A DNA stretch of 5,976 nt, taken from contig DATKSV010000173.1 of the NCBI GenBank assembly GCA_035531535.1, forward strand, positions 1-5,976. Reading direction: 5' to 3'. The number at the start of each line of letters is the position of its first letter. Positions within the stretch are counted from its first letter, which is position 1. A program made the position numbers and the translations under genes. This document shows positions 1 to 5,964 of this stretch, piece after piece. This stretch comes from AG-12 sp035531535. Its GTDB lineage: Bacteria; Chloroflexota; Dormibacteria; Aeolococcales; Bog-877. The notes below the pieces were generated by a model. That model was given only the letters and a program-made list of their open reading frames with translations. It was not told the DNA's origin and ran no database searches.

Positions 1-819
1 GTGGGAACAGCGCTGTACGTGAAGGCGGGCGGAGTACCTTGGAAGCTCGCCACCTTTGACCCCGAGACGGCCCACATCGGGCTATCCTATGCGATCAAAC
101 CTCGTATTGAATCGTCGCCTCAGTACGTAACCTGCTGCAGCCAGGTTTTCGATGCCGATGGAACAGGCTTAGAGTTCATCGCGTACGACACTTCGGACGC
201 GGTAATAAGCCGCGAGAATCCGTTTCTGACCCGTACGGAGATGGCGCGCCTCATGGCGCGCAGCCTCTCGTTGTACCAACGCCGGCATGCTGGGACGTCA
301 CCACGTCGCATCGTCGTTCAGAAGAACAGCGAATTCAAGAAGGAAGAGATAGATGGGTGCTTTGACGCTTTCGAGCCGGTCACTGAAAAGATCGAGCTTC
401 TGCAGGTGCAGCAGTCCTCTGGCTGGCGCGGCGTGCAAATCGATCCTCCCATGAGCGGCTCGCCGAAGGGCCAAGCAGCTGCATTCCCCCTCAGTAGAGG
501 CACGTGCTTGCCGTTGGGCACGCGAGAGATCCTGCTTTGGACGCAGGGAACTCAAGCGGGCATTGCAGAACGAGGACGCCGCTACTACAAGGAAGGTCGC
601 ACCATTCCTGAACCACTCAAGCTGGTCCGGTTCGCAGGCCATGGACCATTGAGTGAGCCCGCTCGTGACGTGCTCGGGCTCACGAAGATGAACTGGAACA
701 ATGATGGGCCACATGACCGCTTGCCCGTCACCTTAAGCTACGCCCATGTGCTTGCTCGCACGATCAAGCGGTTTGCCACCCTCGCGTCGCGTCCCTACCA
801 GTTTCGATTCTTTATGTAG
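1..819 (+). CDS. Prokaryotic Argonaute, C-terminal part of PIWI domain (5' end outside window)
   Basis: Argonautes bind a guide nucleic acid and use it to recognise invading DNA or RNA. The 272 visible residues read as a PIWI domain: a KAGGVPWKLA block (residues 8-17), a core strand HIGLSYAI (25-32), a TCCSQVFDADG block (44-54), an IVVQKNSEF strand (104-112), and the C-terminal block LTKMNWNND...DRLPVTLSYA (227-248) that closes many PIWI domains. The GTG at position 1 is probably an internal valine, because the KAGGVPWKLA block normally lies well inside the protein; the MID domain and any N-terminal domains would be upstream. Serine 29 stands where active enzymes have the first catalytic Asp, and Asn109 lies near the expected third one, so I infer loss of slicing activity. 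That is usual in short and long-B types, which act through a partner effector. Base composition is visibly lower in GC than the isomerase and IS genes to the right, suggesting transfer. The family call is firm; the subtype is open. Confidence 0.85.
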   Translation: MGTALYVKAGGVPWKLATFDPETAHIGLSYAIKPRIESSPQYVTCCSQVFDADGTGLEFIAYDTSDAVISRENPFLTRTEMARLMARSLSLYQRRHAGTSPRRIVVQKNSEFKKEEIDGCFDAFEPVTEKIELLQVQQSSGWRGVQIDPPMSGSPKGQAAAFPLSRGTCLPLGTREILLWTQGTQAGIAERGRRYYKEGRTIPEPLKLVRFAGHGPLSEPARDVLGLTKMNWNNDGPHDRLPVTLSYAHVLARTIKRFATLASRPYQFRFFM

Positions 820-901
820 AAACATGGGCTTGGCACCATGAGCCTGCTTCTGGCCCAGCTGCCGCAGTCGGGTAGCAATGGCTAGTCCGGGACTATCCTC
901 C

Positions 902-1075
902 CAGACCTCTGGTCATGGAAGTGAACGCCAGCCGTATAATTAGTGTTGCTCCGGCGCCCTGAACCTGCTATGCTGGCGGGGTGGGCGCCCCCACCGGCCA
1001 GCAAGTGGAACTGGACTTGGAGCTGCGGCCGAGTGGGGGGCGGAGGACGGCGCTGGAAGTGTTGGCTGGACGCCA
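902..1075 (+). mobile_element. Left-end remnant of an IS related to the complete IS at 2557-4867
   Basis: From 902 the sequence matches the left end of the complete IS base for base without gaps, at a constant offset of 1655. The first 33 bases are identical and, by hand count, about 88% of the first 150 or so agree. Similarity fades after about 1070, inside the transposase gene. The sequences left of 902 and left of 2557 differ, which places the element's outer boundary at CAGACC. No matching right end follows, so this is a fragment. The 12% divergence says it is a related element rather than a recent copy of the intact one. Confidence 0.85.
946..974 (+). promoter_or_regulatory. Promoter of the truncated transposase gene
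   Basis: A -35-like TTGCTC (946-951) and a -10-like TATGCT (969-974) are 17 bases apart. The GTG start at 981 follows only six bases later, so transcription would begin at or very near the start codon. The same arrangement exists in the intact IS with different bases in the two boxes, which supports function. The gene it drives here is broken. Confidence 0.5.
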
Positions 1076-1124
1076 CAGCTTCCCGGCCGGACACCGAGGG
1101 TTTGGCGCCCAGCGCTCCTCCTGA
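981..1124 (+). pseudogene. Truncated transposase, N-terminal 47 codons
   Basis: GTG opens a frame whose first 28 or so residues closely follow the intact transposase at 2636: both share the GAPTG/DAPTG opening, the QVELDLEL segment, PSGGRRTAL and a following VL. After that the reading departs from the family, and a TGA at 1122-1124 ends it after 47 codons. The two helix-turn-helix regions and all DDE catalytic parts are missing, so it cannot act as a transposase. A short protein could still be made from the promoter at 946-974, but nothing suggests a role for it. Confidence 0.8.
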
Positions 1125-1587
1125 CTCCACCCTGGTAGACAAAGCTCCCACCTCCAGCTGCCGCCAATCTCAGTTGACCGCCCGAACCGAGGAGAGGGCT
1201 GCCCCCGGTTCGCTGGCACCTCTCGGCAGATGGTCGATCGCTACCGCCCCATTCTCCATCTCGCGACCGTGCGGCTCTCGCCGGCCGGCTCCCGAGGCTG
1301 AGCTCCTCGCGCTGATCGAGGTGAGCCGGCGGCGGGCCGGTTGACGGCTGGTCCGGGCGGGGCCATCGCTCGGGCGCCGACCCCAGGACGCCCGGAGCTG
1401 CGCGAGCACTGCGGCAGCGGTTGCCAATCGCATCGCCGCCGTGGGTCGCGGGCTCGGCGACCGGGGTTGCCCGATCCGGGACCAGCCGGGAAAGGCGGCG
1501 CCATCCAAGGCCGTGAGGAGAAGCACAGCTGTGGATAATGGAATGGCGAGGCCCGTCATCGGGCAAGAGGGAGGCTGAGGTACCGAA
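1125..1587. other. Stretch without a recognisable gene
   Basis: About 460 bases of GC-rich sequence lie between the broken transposase and the isomerase gene. Open frames exist on both strands, but they are rich in Arg, Pro, Ala and Gly, as chance frames in GC-rich DNA are, and none shows a family motif or a good ribosome site. A minus-strand frame from 1559 begins with a hydrophobic run (MTGLAIPLSTAVLLLTAL), and a shifted frame continues with RRLSRLVP. This could be a decayed membrane-protein gene, but I cannot name it. It is probably relic DNA joined during loss of the rest of the IS remnant. Confidence 0.5.
1530..1539 (+). promoter_or_regulatory. DnaA-box-like site overlapping a possible -10 element
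   Basis: TGTGGATAA (1530-1538) is the exact reverse complement of the consensus DnaA box TTATCCACA. It overlaps GATAAT (1534-1539), which differs from the -10 consensus at one base and lies 48 bases before the isomerase start. No convincing -35 box is present at the right distance, and no other DnaA boxes cluster nearby. A weak promoter for the isomerase gene is possible; chance is a real alternative. Confidence 0.25.
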
Positions 1588-2253
1588 ATGGCACCGGACG
1601 CTGTGGCCGGATCGCTGGACGAGCAACTCTGGGCGCTGGCGCACTCCGAACGGGCTGCGCTCGCGGAGGACCTGTCAGACCTCAGTGCCGAGCAGTGGCG
1701 GCACGCCACCCTGTGCCGGCGGTGGGATGTCGAGCAGGTAGTCGCTCACCTCACCGCCGCGGCCAGCCTGAACCAGTGGCGGTGGGTGCGTAGCATGCTC
1801 GGCGCGCGCTTCCGCGCCGACGTGCACAATCAGCGGCGGCTGGTCGAGCAAGTGGGCAGCTCCCCGGCCGAGACGCTGGCCCGGTTTCGGGCCGTCATCG
1901 GGAGCACCACCGCCCCCTCGGGGCACACCCCGGCCTACCTTGGGGAGGTCGTGGTGCACGCCCAAGACATCCGTCAGCCGCTGGGGCTGCCCCGGACCCC
2001 GGCCGTCGAAGCGCTGACGCCGGTGGCGGAGTTCTTCGCCCGCCGCAACTTCGCAGTTCCCAGCCGGTCCACCGCCGCCGGCCTACGGCTGCGCGCTGAC
2101 GACGGGCCCTTCGCCAGCGGCACCGGGCCGCAGGTCTCCGGATCCACCCTCGCGCTGGTCATGAGCATGGCCGGCCGCGCTGCGTACCTGGACCGGCTCG
2201 ATGGCCCAGGTGTGCCGATTCTGCGGGGCCGGCTCACCGGCGAGGCAGCCTGA
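1588..2253 (+). CDS. Maleylpyruvate isomerase family mycothiol-dependent enzyme (MDMPI/DinB-like)
   Basis: The 221-residue protein fits the actinobacterial DinB/MDMPI family, whose members form a four-helix metal-binding bundle and use mycothiol as cofactor in isomerase or thiol-transfer reactions. Family features visible: an N-terminal helix with ERAALAEDL (20-28), SAEQW (33-37), a WDVEQVVAHLTAAA segment (46-59) carrying the first likely metal-ligand His, the LGEVVVHAQDIRQPLG segment (118-133) with a further His and Asp, and a C-terminal part with VSGSTLALVMSMAGR (183-197) ending in VPILRGRL. The length matches single-domain members. ATG at 1588 is preferred because GAGG (1577-1580) sits seven bases upstream, with a second purine-rich stretch at 1566-1574. 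It is intact, very GC-rich and unrelated in function to the defence genes around it, so it is either a resident gene or a passenger between mobile elements. The true substrate cannot be told; many members with this name have no tested activity. Confidence 0.85.
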   Translation: MAPDAVAGSLDEQLWALAHSERAALAEDLSDLSAEQWRHATLCRRWDVEQVVAHLTAAASLNQWRWVRSMLGARFRADVHNQRRLVEQVGSSPAETLARFRAVIGSTTAPSGHTPAYLGEVVVHAQDIRQPLGLPRTPAVEALTPVAEFFARRNFAVPSRSTAAGLRLRADDGPFASGTGPQVSGSTLALVMSMAGRAAYLDRLDGPGVPILRGRLTGEAA

Positions 2254-2310
2254 ACCGCGGCACCATCGAGCTCCCCAGGACCCTCGGGGGAGAGCGCAGC
2301 CTGCGCGCGC

Positions 2311-2556
2311 AACGCCGCCTCCGATCTGGCCCGGGACCCGCCGAGGGCCCCAGGTCGAGGAACTGGCCCGGCTGAGAATCCGGGCCCGCCTCCGATCGTC
2401 GCTGCTGGTGTTCGACGAGGTGGGCCACCCGCCGCTGGGCAAGGCCTGGGCCAACTGGATCTCCCAGGTGGTGTCCGCCGCCTCGACCGGGGCTCGGTGG
2501 TCCTCCCCGCCCATCCCGTCGCCTCGGACCTGGGTCAGGTGTCCGCAGTCCGAGTG
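2311..2556 (+). pseudogene. istB: istB relic (IS21-family helper ATPase), frameshifted
   Basis: IstB is the AAA+ ATPase that assists the IS21 transposase IstA in target selection. In one frame, 2351-2484 encodes EELARLRIRARLRSSLLVFD followed by EVGH-PL---AN---QVVSA. This follows the family's Walker B region (LLVxDEVGYxPL, then AN, then QLVS). The match then continues only in a different frame: 2485 onward reads DRGSVVLPAHPVASDLGQV, equivalent to the family's ERGSxxLTSN...WGQVF. One frameshift near 2480 is therefore needed to restore the protein. An upstream piece from about 2311 in that second frame (NAASDLARD) may match the segment before Walker B. The Walker A region and the N-terminus are missing, and the relic stops at the IS boundary at 2557. 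It is a fragment of a third mobile element and not functional. Confidence 0.65.
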
Positions 2557-2572
2557 CAGACCTCTGGTCATG
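2557..2572 (+). repeat. Left terminal inverted repeat of the IS
   Basis: CAGACCTCTGGTCATG pairs with the reverse complement of 4852-4867 at 13 of 16 positions, with mismatches at positions 7, 8 and 12. It contains its own small palindrome, GACC-TCT-GGTC. The pairing could extend outward by two bases (TG and CA), but the remnant at 902 lacks the TG, so I place the end at 2557. Confidence 0.8.
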
Positions 2573-2600
2573 GAAGTGAACGCCAGCCGCAGAATTAGTG

Positions 2601-2629
2601 TTGCTATAGCGCCCTGAACCGGCTACACT
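2601..2629 (+). promoter_or_regulatory. Transposase promoter inside the IS left end, apparently leaderless
   Basis: TTGCTA (2601-2606) and TACACT (2624-2629) are separated by 17 bases, the ideal spacing for a primary sigma factor. The GTG start at 2636 follows six bases after the -10 box, so the message would begin at about its own start codon; there is no ribosome site in such a message. Boxes, spacing and start distance are kept in the diverged remnant at 946-981. Confidence 0.6.
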
Positions 2630-2635
2630 GGTGGG

Positions 2636-4846
2636 GTGGACGCACCCACCGGCGAGCAAGTGGAACTGGACTTGGAGTTGGCGCCGAGTGGTGGGCGGAG
2701 GACTGCTCTGCACGTGCTTGAGAGCGAGGGACAGCGCGCGGTCTTCCTGGGAGCGGTGCCGGTGCACGTTTATGACGCGGGCGATCGCGCCGCCGAGGCG
2801 GCGGGCTTGGTACTGCTGGCCCGGGCAGGGGTAGCGCCTCGGACGGAGCTGGCGGAGGTGTTCCACTGCCACCGCAACACGGTGATGCGCTTGGAGCGGC
2901 GCCTGGAACGCGGCGGAATGGCGGCCGTGGTCCCGGCCAAGCGAGGGCCCAAGGGACCGCACAAGGCCACCCCCGCCGTCCTGGCGGTGGTGGCGGCGAA
3001 CGCCGATCAAGGTCGCCGCCATGTCACGCAGTTGATTGCGGAGCAGACCGGAGTGCGCCTGCACCCGAACCATGTCAGCCGGCTGCTGCGGCAGGTGCGG
3101 AGTGGCCCGTCCCGGCCGGAGCTGTGGGGGGAAGAGGCAGCGATGCTTCCCGCACCAGAGGATGAGCCGACGGACCACGGGATTGCGCCGGCGGTGGAGG
3201 ACATCGGGCCAGAGATAGCCGGGGTGCCGGCGGGTGCGGAAGCGCTCCCCGCCTTCGAGCCCCCGGCGCTGGTGCCCGAGGTGGCCCGGGGCCGGTACAT
3301 GGGAACCGCGTTGTACTACCCGGCCCTTCAGGCCCTGGGCCTGGTGGAAGCAGCCCGGAAGTGCTTCCGGCTGCCCAACGCGGAGCGCTTCGGGGTCCGG
3401 GCGGTGACCCTGACCCTGTTCGTCCTCGCCCTGCTGAGTCGGACCACGGTGGAGGCGGCCAAGCACCTGCGCCGCTTCGAGTTCGGACCGGTGATCGGGG
3501 CGGGTCGGGCCCCGGCGGTGAAGACGCTGCGGCGCAAATTGGCAGAGCTGGTCCAGCAGAATGGCGCCGGCCGCTTCCAGGAGCTGCTGGTCAAGCGCTG
3601 GGTGGAGCAGGCGGTGGTGGCCACCGCCTACCTGTATGTGGACTCCCACATGAAGATGTACTCGGGCAAGCGCAAGCTGGCGGAGTGCTGGAACACCCAG
3701 CGGCGCCGGCCGCTGCCGGGGATGCTGACCCACTTCGTCAACGACCTGCAGGGAAGGCCGCTGCTGTTCGTGACCGAGGAGGCCAACGTCACCCTGGCCA
3801 AGGCGATGCCCAGAGTGGTCAAGGCGGTCCGCAGCGTCCTGGGGGACCGCGCCTTCACGGTGATCTTCGACCGGGGTGGGTACGACGGCAAGCTGTTCAG
3901 CTGGCTGAAGGCGGAGACGCTCGACTTCATCACCTACGAGCAGGGGGATCCGAACCTGCCCCAAGAGCGCTTCTCCCGCCACGAGACCAGGTTCGAAGGC
4001 AAGAAGGTGCGCTTGTGGATCGCCGAGGACCAGGTGACGGTGGCCGGGAGCGGCCCCTGGCGGCGGATCGTGGTGCGCACCAAGAGCGGCCACCAGACGC
4101 CGATCTTGACCAGCTTGACGGATCTGCCGGCGGCCAAGGTGGCGGTGCTCATGTTCGCTCGCTGGCGGCAGGAGAACTTCTTCAAGTACATGGGGGAGCA
4201 CATGGGGCTGGGCCAGCTGCTGGGCTACGCCTACCAGGAGGCGGATGGCAGCCAGTTGGGCCCCAACCCCGAGCGCCAGAAGATGGACCGCGCACTCAAG
4301 GGGAAACGCCAAGAGCTGGCCAAGCTGCGCTCCGAACTGGGACAGGCGGTGCTGGACGAGCCCCGGGACTCCCACCGCACCGCGCACGGCCTCAAGGTCG
4401 CCCAGAAGGGGCAGGTGCGGCAGATGCGCCAGAGGGAGGCGGAGATTGCGACCCTCCTGGCCCAACGCTCCGCCCTGCCCACCCACGTGCCGTTGCGGGA
4501 GGCGGGCCGGCGCGAGGTGATGCGCCTGGAGCAGAAGGCCATCATCGACCGGATCAAGATGACCGCCTACAACGCCGAGGAGTGGCTCTTGGAGCGACTC
4601 GCTCCCCACTACCACAACCCGGACGACATCCGCCTGCTGCTGCGCTCCTTCGCCGAGCTGTCCGGCGAGATCCGCAGCACCACCCAGGGCGTCGTGGTCA
4701 CCCTGGATCCCCCCGACACCCCCATCTACCGGCGCGCCCTGCAGGGTCTCTGCGCTGACCTGAGCCAGCTGGGCGCCACCTTCCCCGGCACTGCTCTACC
4801 CGTCACCTACCAGGTCGCGGTGCACCATTCTGAGGTCGCCGCCTGA
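2636..4846 (+). CDS. DDE-type transposase of the 2.3-kb IS, 736 aa
   Basis: This enzyme would cut and join the ends of its own IS. The N-terminal region has a likely helix-turn-helix at about residues 68-90 (TELAEVFHCHRNTVMRLERR) and a second at about 126-152, as expected for end binding. The catalytic core is RNase H-like: VDSH with Asp336, IFDRGGYD with Asp412 (Asp417 is an alternative), and ARWRQENFFKYM with Glu513, giving a plausible DDE triad. The RxxxE spacing recalls the IS4 signature. A basic, charged, probably coiled-coil stretch covers about 548-612, and a C-terminal domain of unknown role follows. At 736 residues it is larger than most IS4-type enzymes. GTG 2636 is chosen because it lies six bases after the -10 box and the remnant starts at the same place. 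No stop or frameshift is seen, so it may be active. The family assignment is open. Confidence 0.85.
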   Translation: MDAPTGEQVELDLELAPSGGRRTALHVLESEGQRAVFLGAVPVHVYDAGDRAAEAAGLVLLARAGVAPRTELAEVFHCHRNTVMRLERRLERGGMAAVVPAKRGPKGPHKATPAVLAVVAANADQGRRHVTQLIAEQTGVRLHPNHVSRLLRQVRSGPSRPELWGEEAAMLPAPEDEPTDHGIAPAVEDIGPEIAGVPAGAEALPAFEPPALVPEVARGRYMGTALYYPALQALGLVEAARKCFRLPNAERFGVRAVTLTLFVLALLSRTTVEAAKHLRRFEFGPVIGAGRAPAVKTLRRKLAELVQQNGAGRFQELLVKRWVEQAVVATAYLYVDSHMKMYSGKRKLAECWNTQRRRPLPGMLTHFVNDLQGRPLLFVTEEANVTLAKAMPRVVKAVRSVLGDRAFTVIFDRGGYDGKLFSWLKAETLDFITYEQGDPNLPQERFSRHETRFEGKKVRLWIAEDQVTVAGSGPWRRIVVRTKSGHQTPILTSLTDLPAAKVAVLMFARWRQENFFKYMGEHMGLGQLLGYAYQEADGSQLGPNPERQKMDRALKGKRQELAKLRSELGQAVLDEPRDSHRTAHGLKVAQKGQVRQMRQREAEIATLLAQRSALPTHVPLREAGRREVMRLEQKAIIDRIKMTAYNAEEWLLERLAPHYHNPDDIRLLLRSFAELSGEIRSTTQGVVVTLDPPDTPIYRRALQGLCADLSQLGATFPGTALPVTYQVAVHHSEVAA

Positions 4847-4851
4847 CCCCA

Positions 4852-4867
4852 CATGTCCACTGGTCTG
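4852..4867 (-). repeat. Right terminal inverted repeat of the IS
   Basis: CATGTCCACTGGTCTG on the plus strand reads CAGACCAGTGGACATG in the inward direction, matching the left repeat at 13 of 16 positions. It begins five bases after the transposase stop codon. Its outer edge falls within codon 304 of the methylase on the other strand, directly after the NPPY motif. Confidence 0.8.
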
Positions 4868-5840
4868 CATAGGGGGGGTTCCCGCAGGAGACATCGAACC
4901 ACTCGTGGCGGGTGCCGGGGTCCCGAACTCGCTCCAAGCCTGCTCCCCGGTCGTCCTCGGCTAGAGCACGCAGTCCGCTACTCTCTCGAACAACGGCCTG
5001 ACCCTGTACGACGTACGGGTTGTGGACCGTCAGGGTGTCGGCACAGTAGAGGCGGAGTGGCGGGATTCGCAACCCACGCGAAAGCGGCAAGAGACGTGAG
5101 AGTTGCAGCAGCAGGTTGACCTCTGCAAGGTAGGCAGCAAACTGCTGAATCTCGACTCCAACCAGGCCGTCGGTGGACGCATTGAGCCAGCGTTGCAGGT
5201 CAAGGGTCTCCCCGGCAGTGCTGCGCGACTCGACGGACGCGCGGATTCGGTTGGCGATGTCCACCAAGAAGCCACCCGACCCGGTGGCGACGTCGAGGAC
5301 TCTGAGGGGACGGCCTTCAGCGTCGGCCTGGGCGCGCAGCGGGTCCACACCCACGATCGACAGCATGGCGTGTATAACATCGCGGGGAGTGTAGTACTGG
5401 CCGAGGAGCTTACGGTCCACCCGAGCCAGCTCTCGCTCGTAGACCGCTCCTAGAATATCGCTGGAGAGCTGTCCAAGATAGGTGTTCGCCAGTTCATAGA
5501 CCGCGTCGATGTAGGCGTCAGTGGTGGGCCGGTGCCACGTATATGCGTTGTCACGGGCGAACAGGTCTGGATAGCGACGCTGGGCTTGTGAGAAGGCGTG
5601 CTCAACCACAGCCGACACGTCTTGAAGCGCTTGCATCAATTGGTCGAAGCCACCGTTGTAAAGGACCTTGGAGTCAAGGAGGTCTGTGTCTTCCCATGCC
5701 CGAACGACCAGCAGCCGGGTGGCAGTGTAGAACGCGGTGTGGGAGATGAACTGCCGCAGCGCCACGCGCGCCGTCACCGGCGAAGACGGGCCGACGTAGT
5801 CCTCGTAGGTGCGTGCCTCAACGGCATCGGTGGACCCACC
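4868..5840 (-). pseudogene. N-6 adenine DNA methylase, truncated at both ends
   Basis: The gene belonged to the gamma-type amino-methyltransferases of restriction-modification or related defence systems, which transfer a methyl group from S-adenosylmethionine to adenine N6. Numbered from GTG 5777: GQYYTP (126-131), the usual segment before the SAM domain; DVATGSGG (162-169), motif I; GVEI (207-210); CADTL (245-249); and NPPY (300-303), catalytic motif IV. The IS right end cuts in at codon 304, so the rest of the catalytic domain and any target-recognition domain are lost. Upstream, 21 further codons (to 5840) keep coding character, with TYEDYVGPSSP, but contain no ATG, GTG or TTG and run into IS21-like sequence with an in-frame stop. 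The true start was therefore probably lost. A Type I HsdM, a Type IIG enzyme or a BREX/DISARM-type methylase are all possible. A stable, active product is very unlikely. Confidence 0.8.
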
Positions 5841-5853
5841 TGCGCATTTCGGC

Positions 5854-5939
5854 GAATCCGATCACCCAGGTCGGGGGGAATCCGATCACCTGGTTCGGGG
5901 TTTTCGATCAGTCCCGGTGGGGATGACGCGGTGATCGGA
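5854..5939 (+). repeat. Terminal repeat cluster of the IS21-like element
   Basis: GAATCCGATCACC occurs exactly at 5854-5866 and 5878-5890. A weaker third copy (TTTTCGATCAGTCC, 5901-5914) keeps the CGATCA core. Core spacing is 24 and then 22 bases, about two helical turns, so binding proteins would line up on nearly the same face. GTGATCGGA at 5931-5939 is the exact reverse complement of TCCGATCAC, 25 bases before the putative istA start, where it could also act as an operator. Confidence 0.65.
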
Positions 5940-5964
5940 GGCGGTGAGGCGGAATGACCCGGCG

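Larger units (their letters stand above)
2557..4867 (+). mobile_element. Complete insertion sequence, 2.3 kb, single DDE transposase gene
   Basis: The element is bounded by imperfect 16-bp inverted repeats, has one long gene, a promoter inside the left end, and only five bases between the stop codon and the right repeat. The left edge is supported independently by the remnant at 902, where similarity begins at the same base. The right edge is supported by the methylase frame, which is intact up to codon 304 next to the repeat. No direct target repeat is visible: the left flank ends in GAGTG and the right flank begins CATAG. I could not place it in a named IS family; it resembles unclassified IS4-like elements in its RxxxE signature. 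Confidence 0.85.

Noticed and set aside
883..895. Palindrome TAGTCC-G-GGACTA after the Argonaute gene as a terminator
   Set aside because: The arms leave almost no loop, and no T-run follows.
1170..1559. Minus-strand frame starting with a hydrophobic segment, possibly a secretion-system (TadB/GspF-like) relic
   Set aside because: No ribosome site, no conserved motif I can verify, and the similarity I sensed needs a frameshift. Too weak to call.
1..3316. Similar 17-base strings at 2-18 and 3300-3316 (15 of 17 identical), both encoding GTALY
   Set aside because: Similarity does not extend to either side and the proteins are unrelated, so coincidence is likely.
2234..4615. A 793-codon open frame on the minus strand across the IS and the istB relic
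   Set aside because: It lies opposite the transposase, its product is rich in His, Leu, Gln, Arg and Gly in the way expected from the reverse of GC-rich codons, and it crosses an IS boundary. The transposase frame has clear catalytic motifs.
3361..4758. A 465-codon open frame on the plus strand inside the transposase gene
   Set aside because: Shifted frame of the same gene, with a low-complexity Gly/Ala/Pro/Arg product and no family motif.
902..4867. Composite transposon carrying the isomerase gene between two IS copies
   Set aside because: The left copy is only an end fragment with diverged sequence and no right end, and no outer target repeat is visible.
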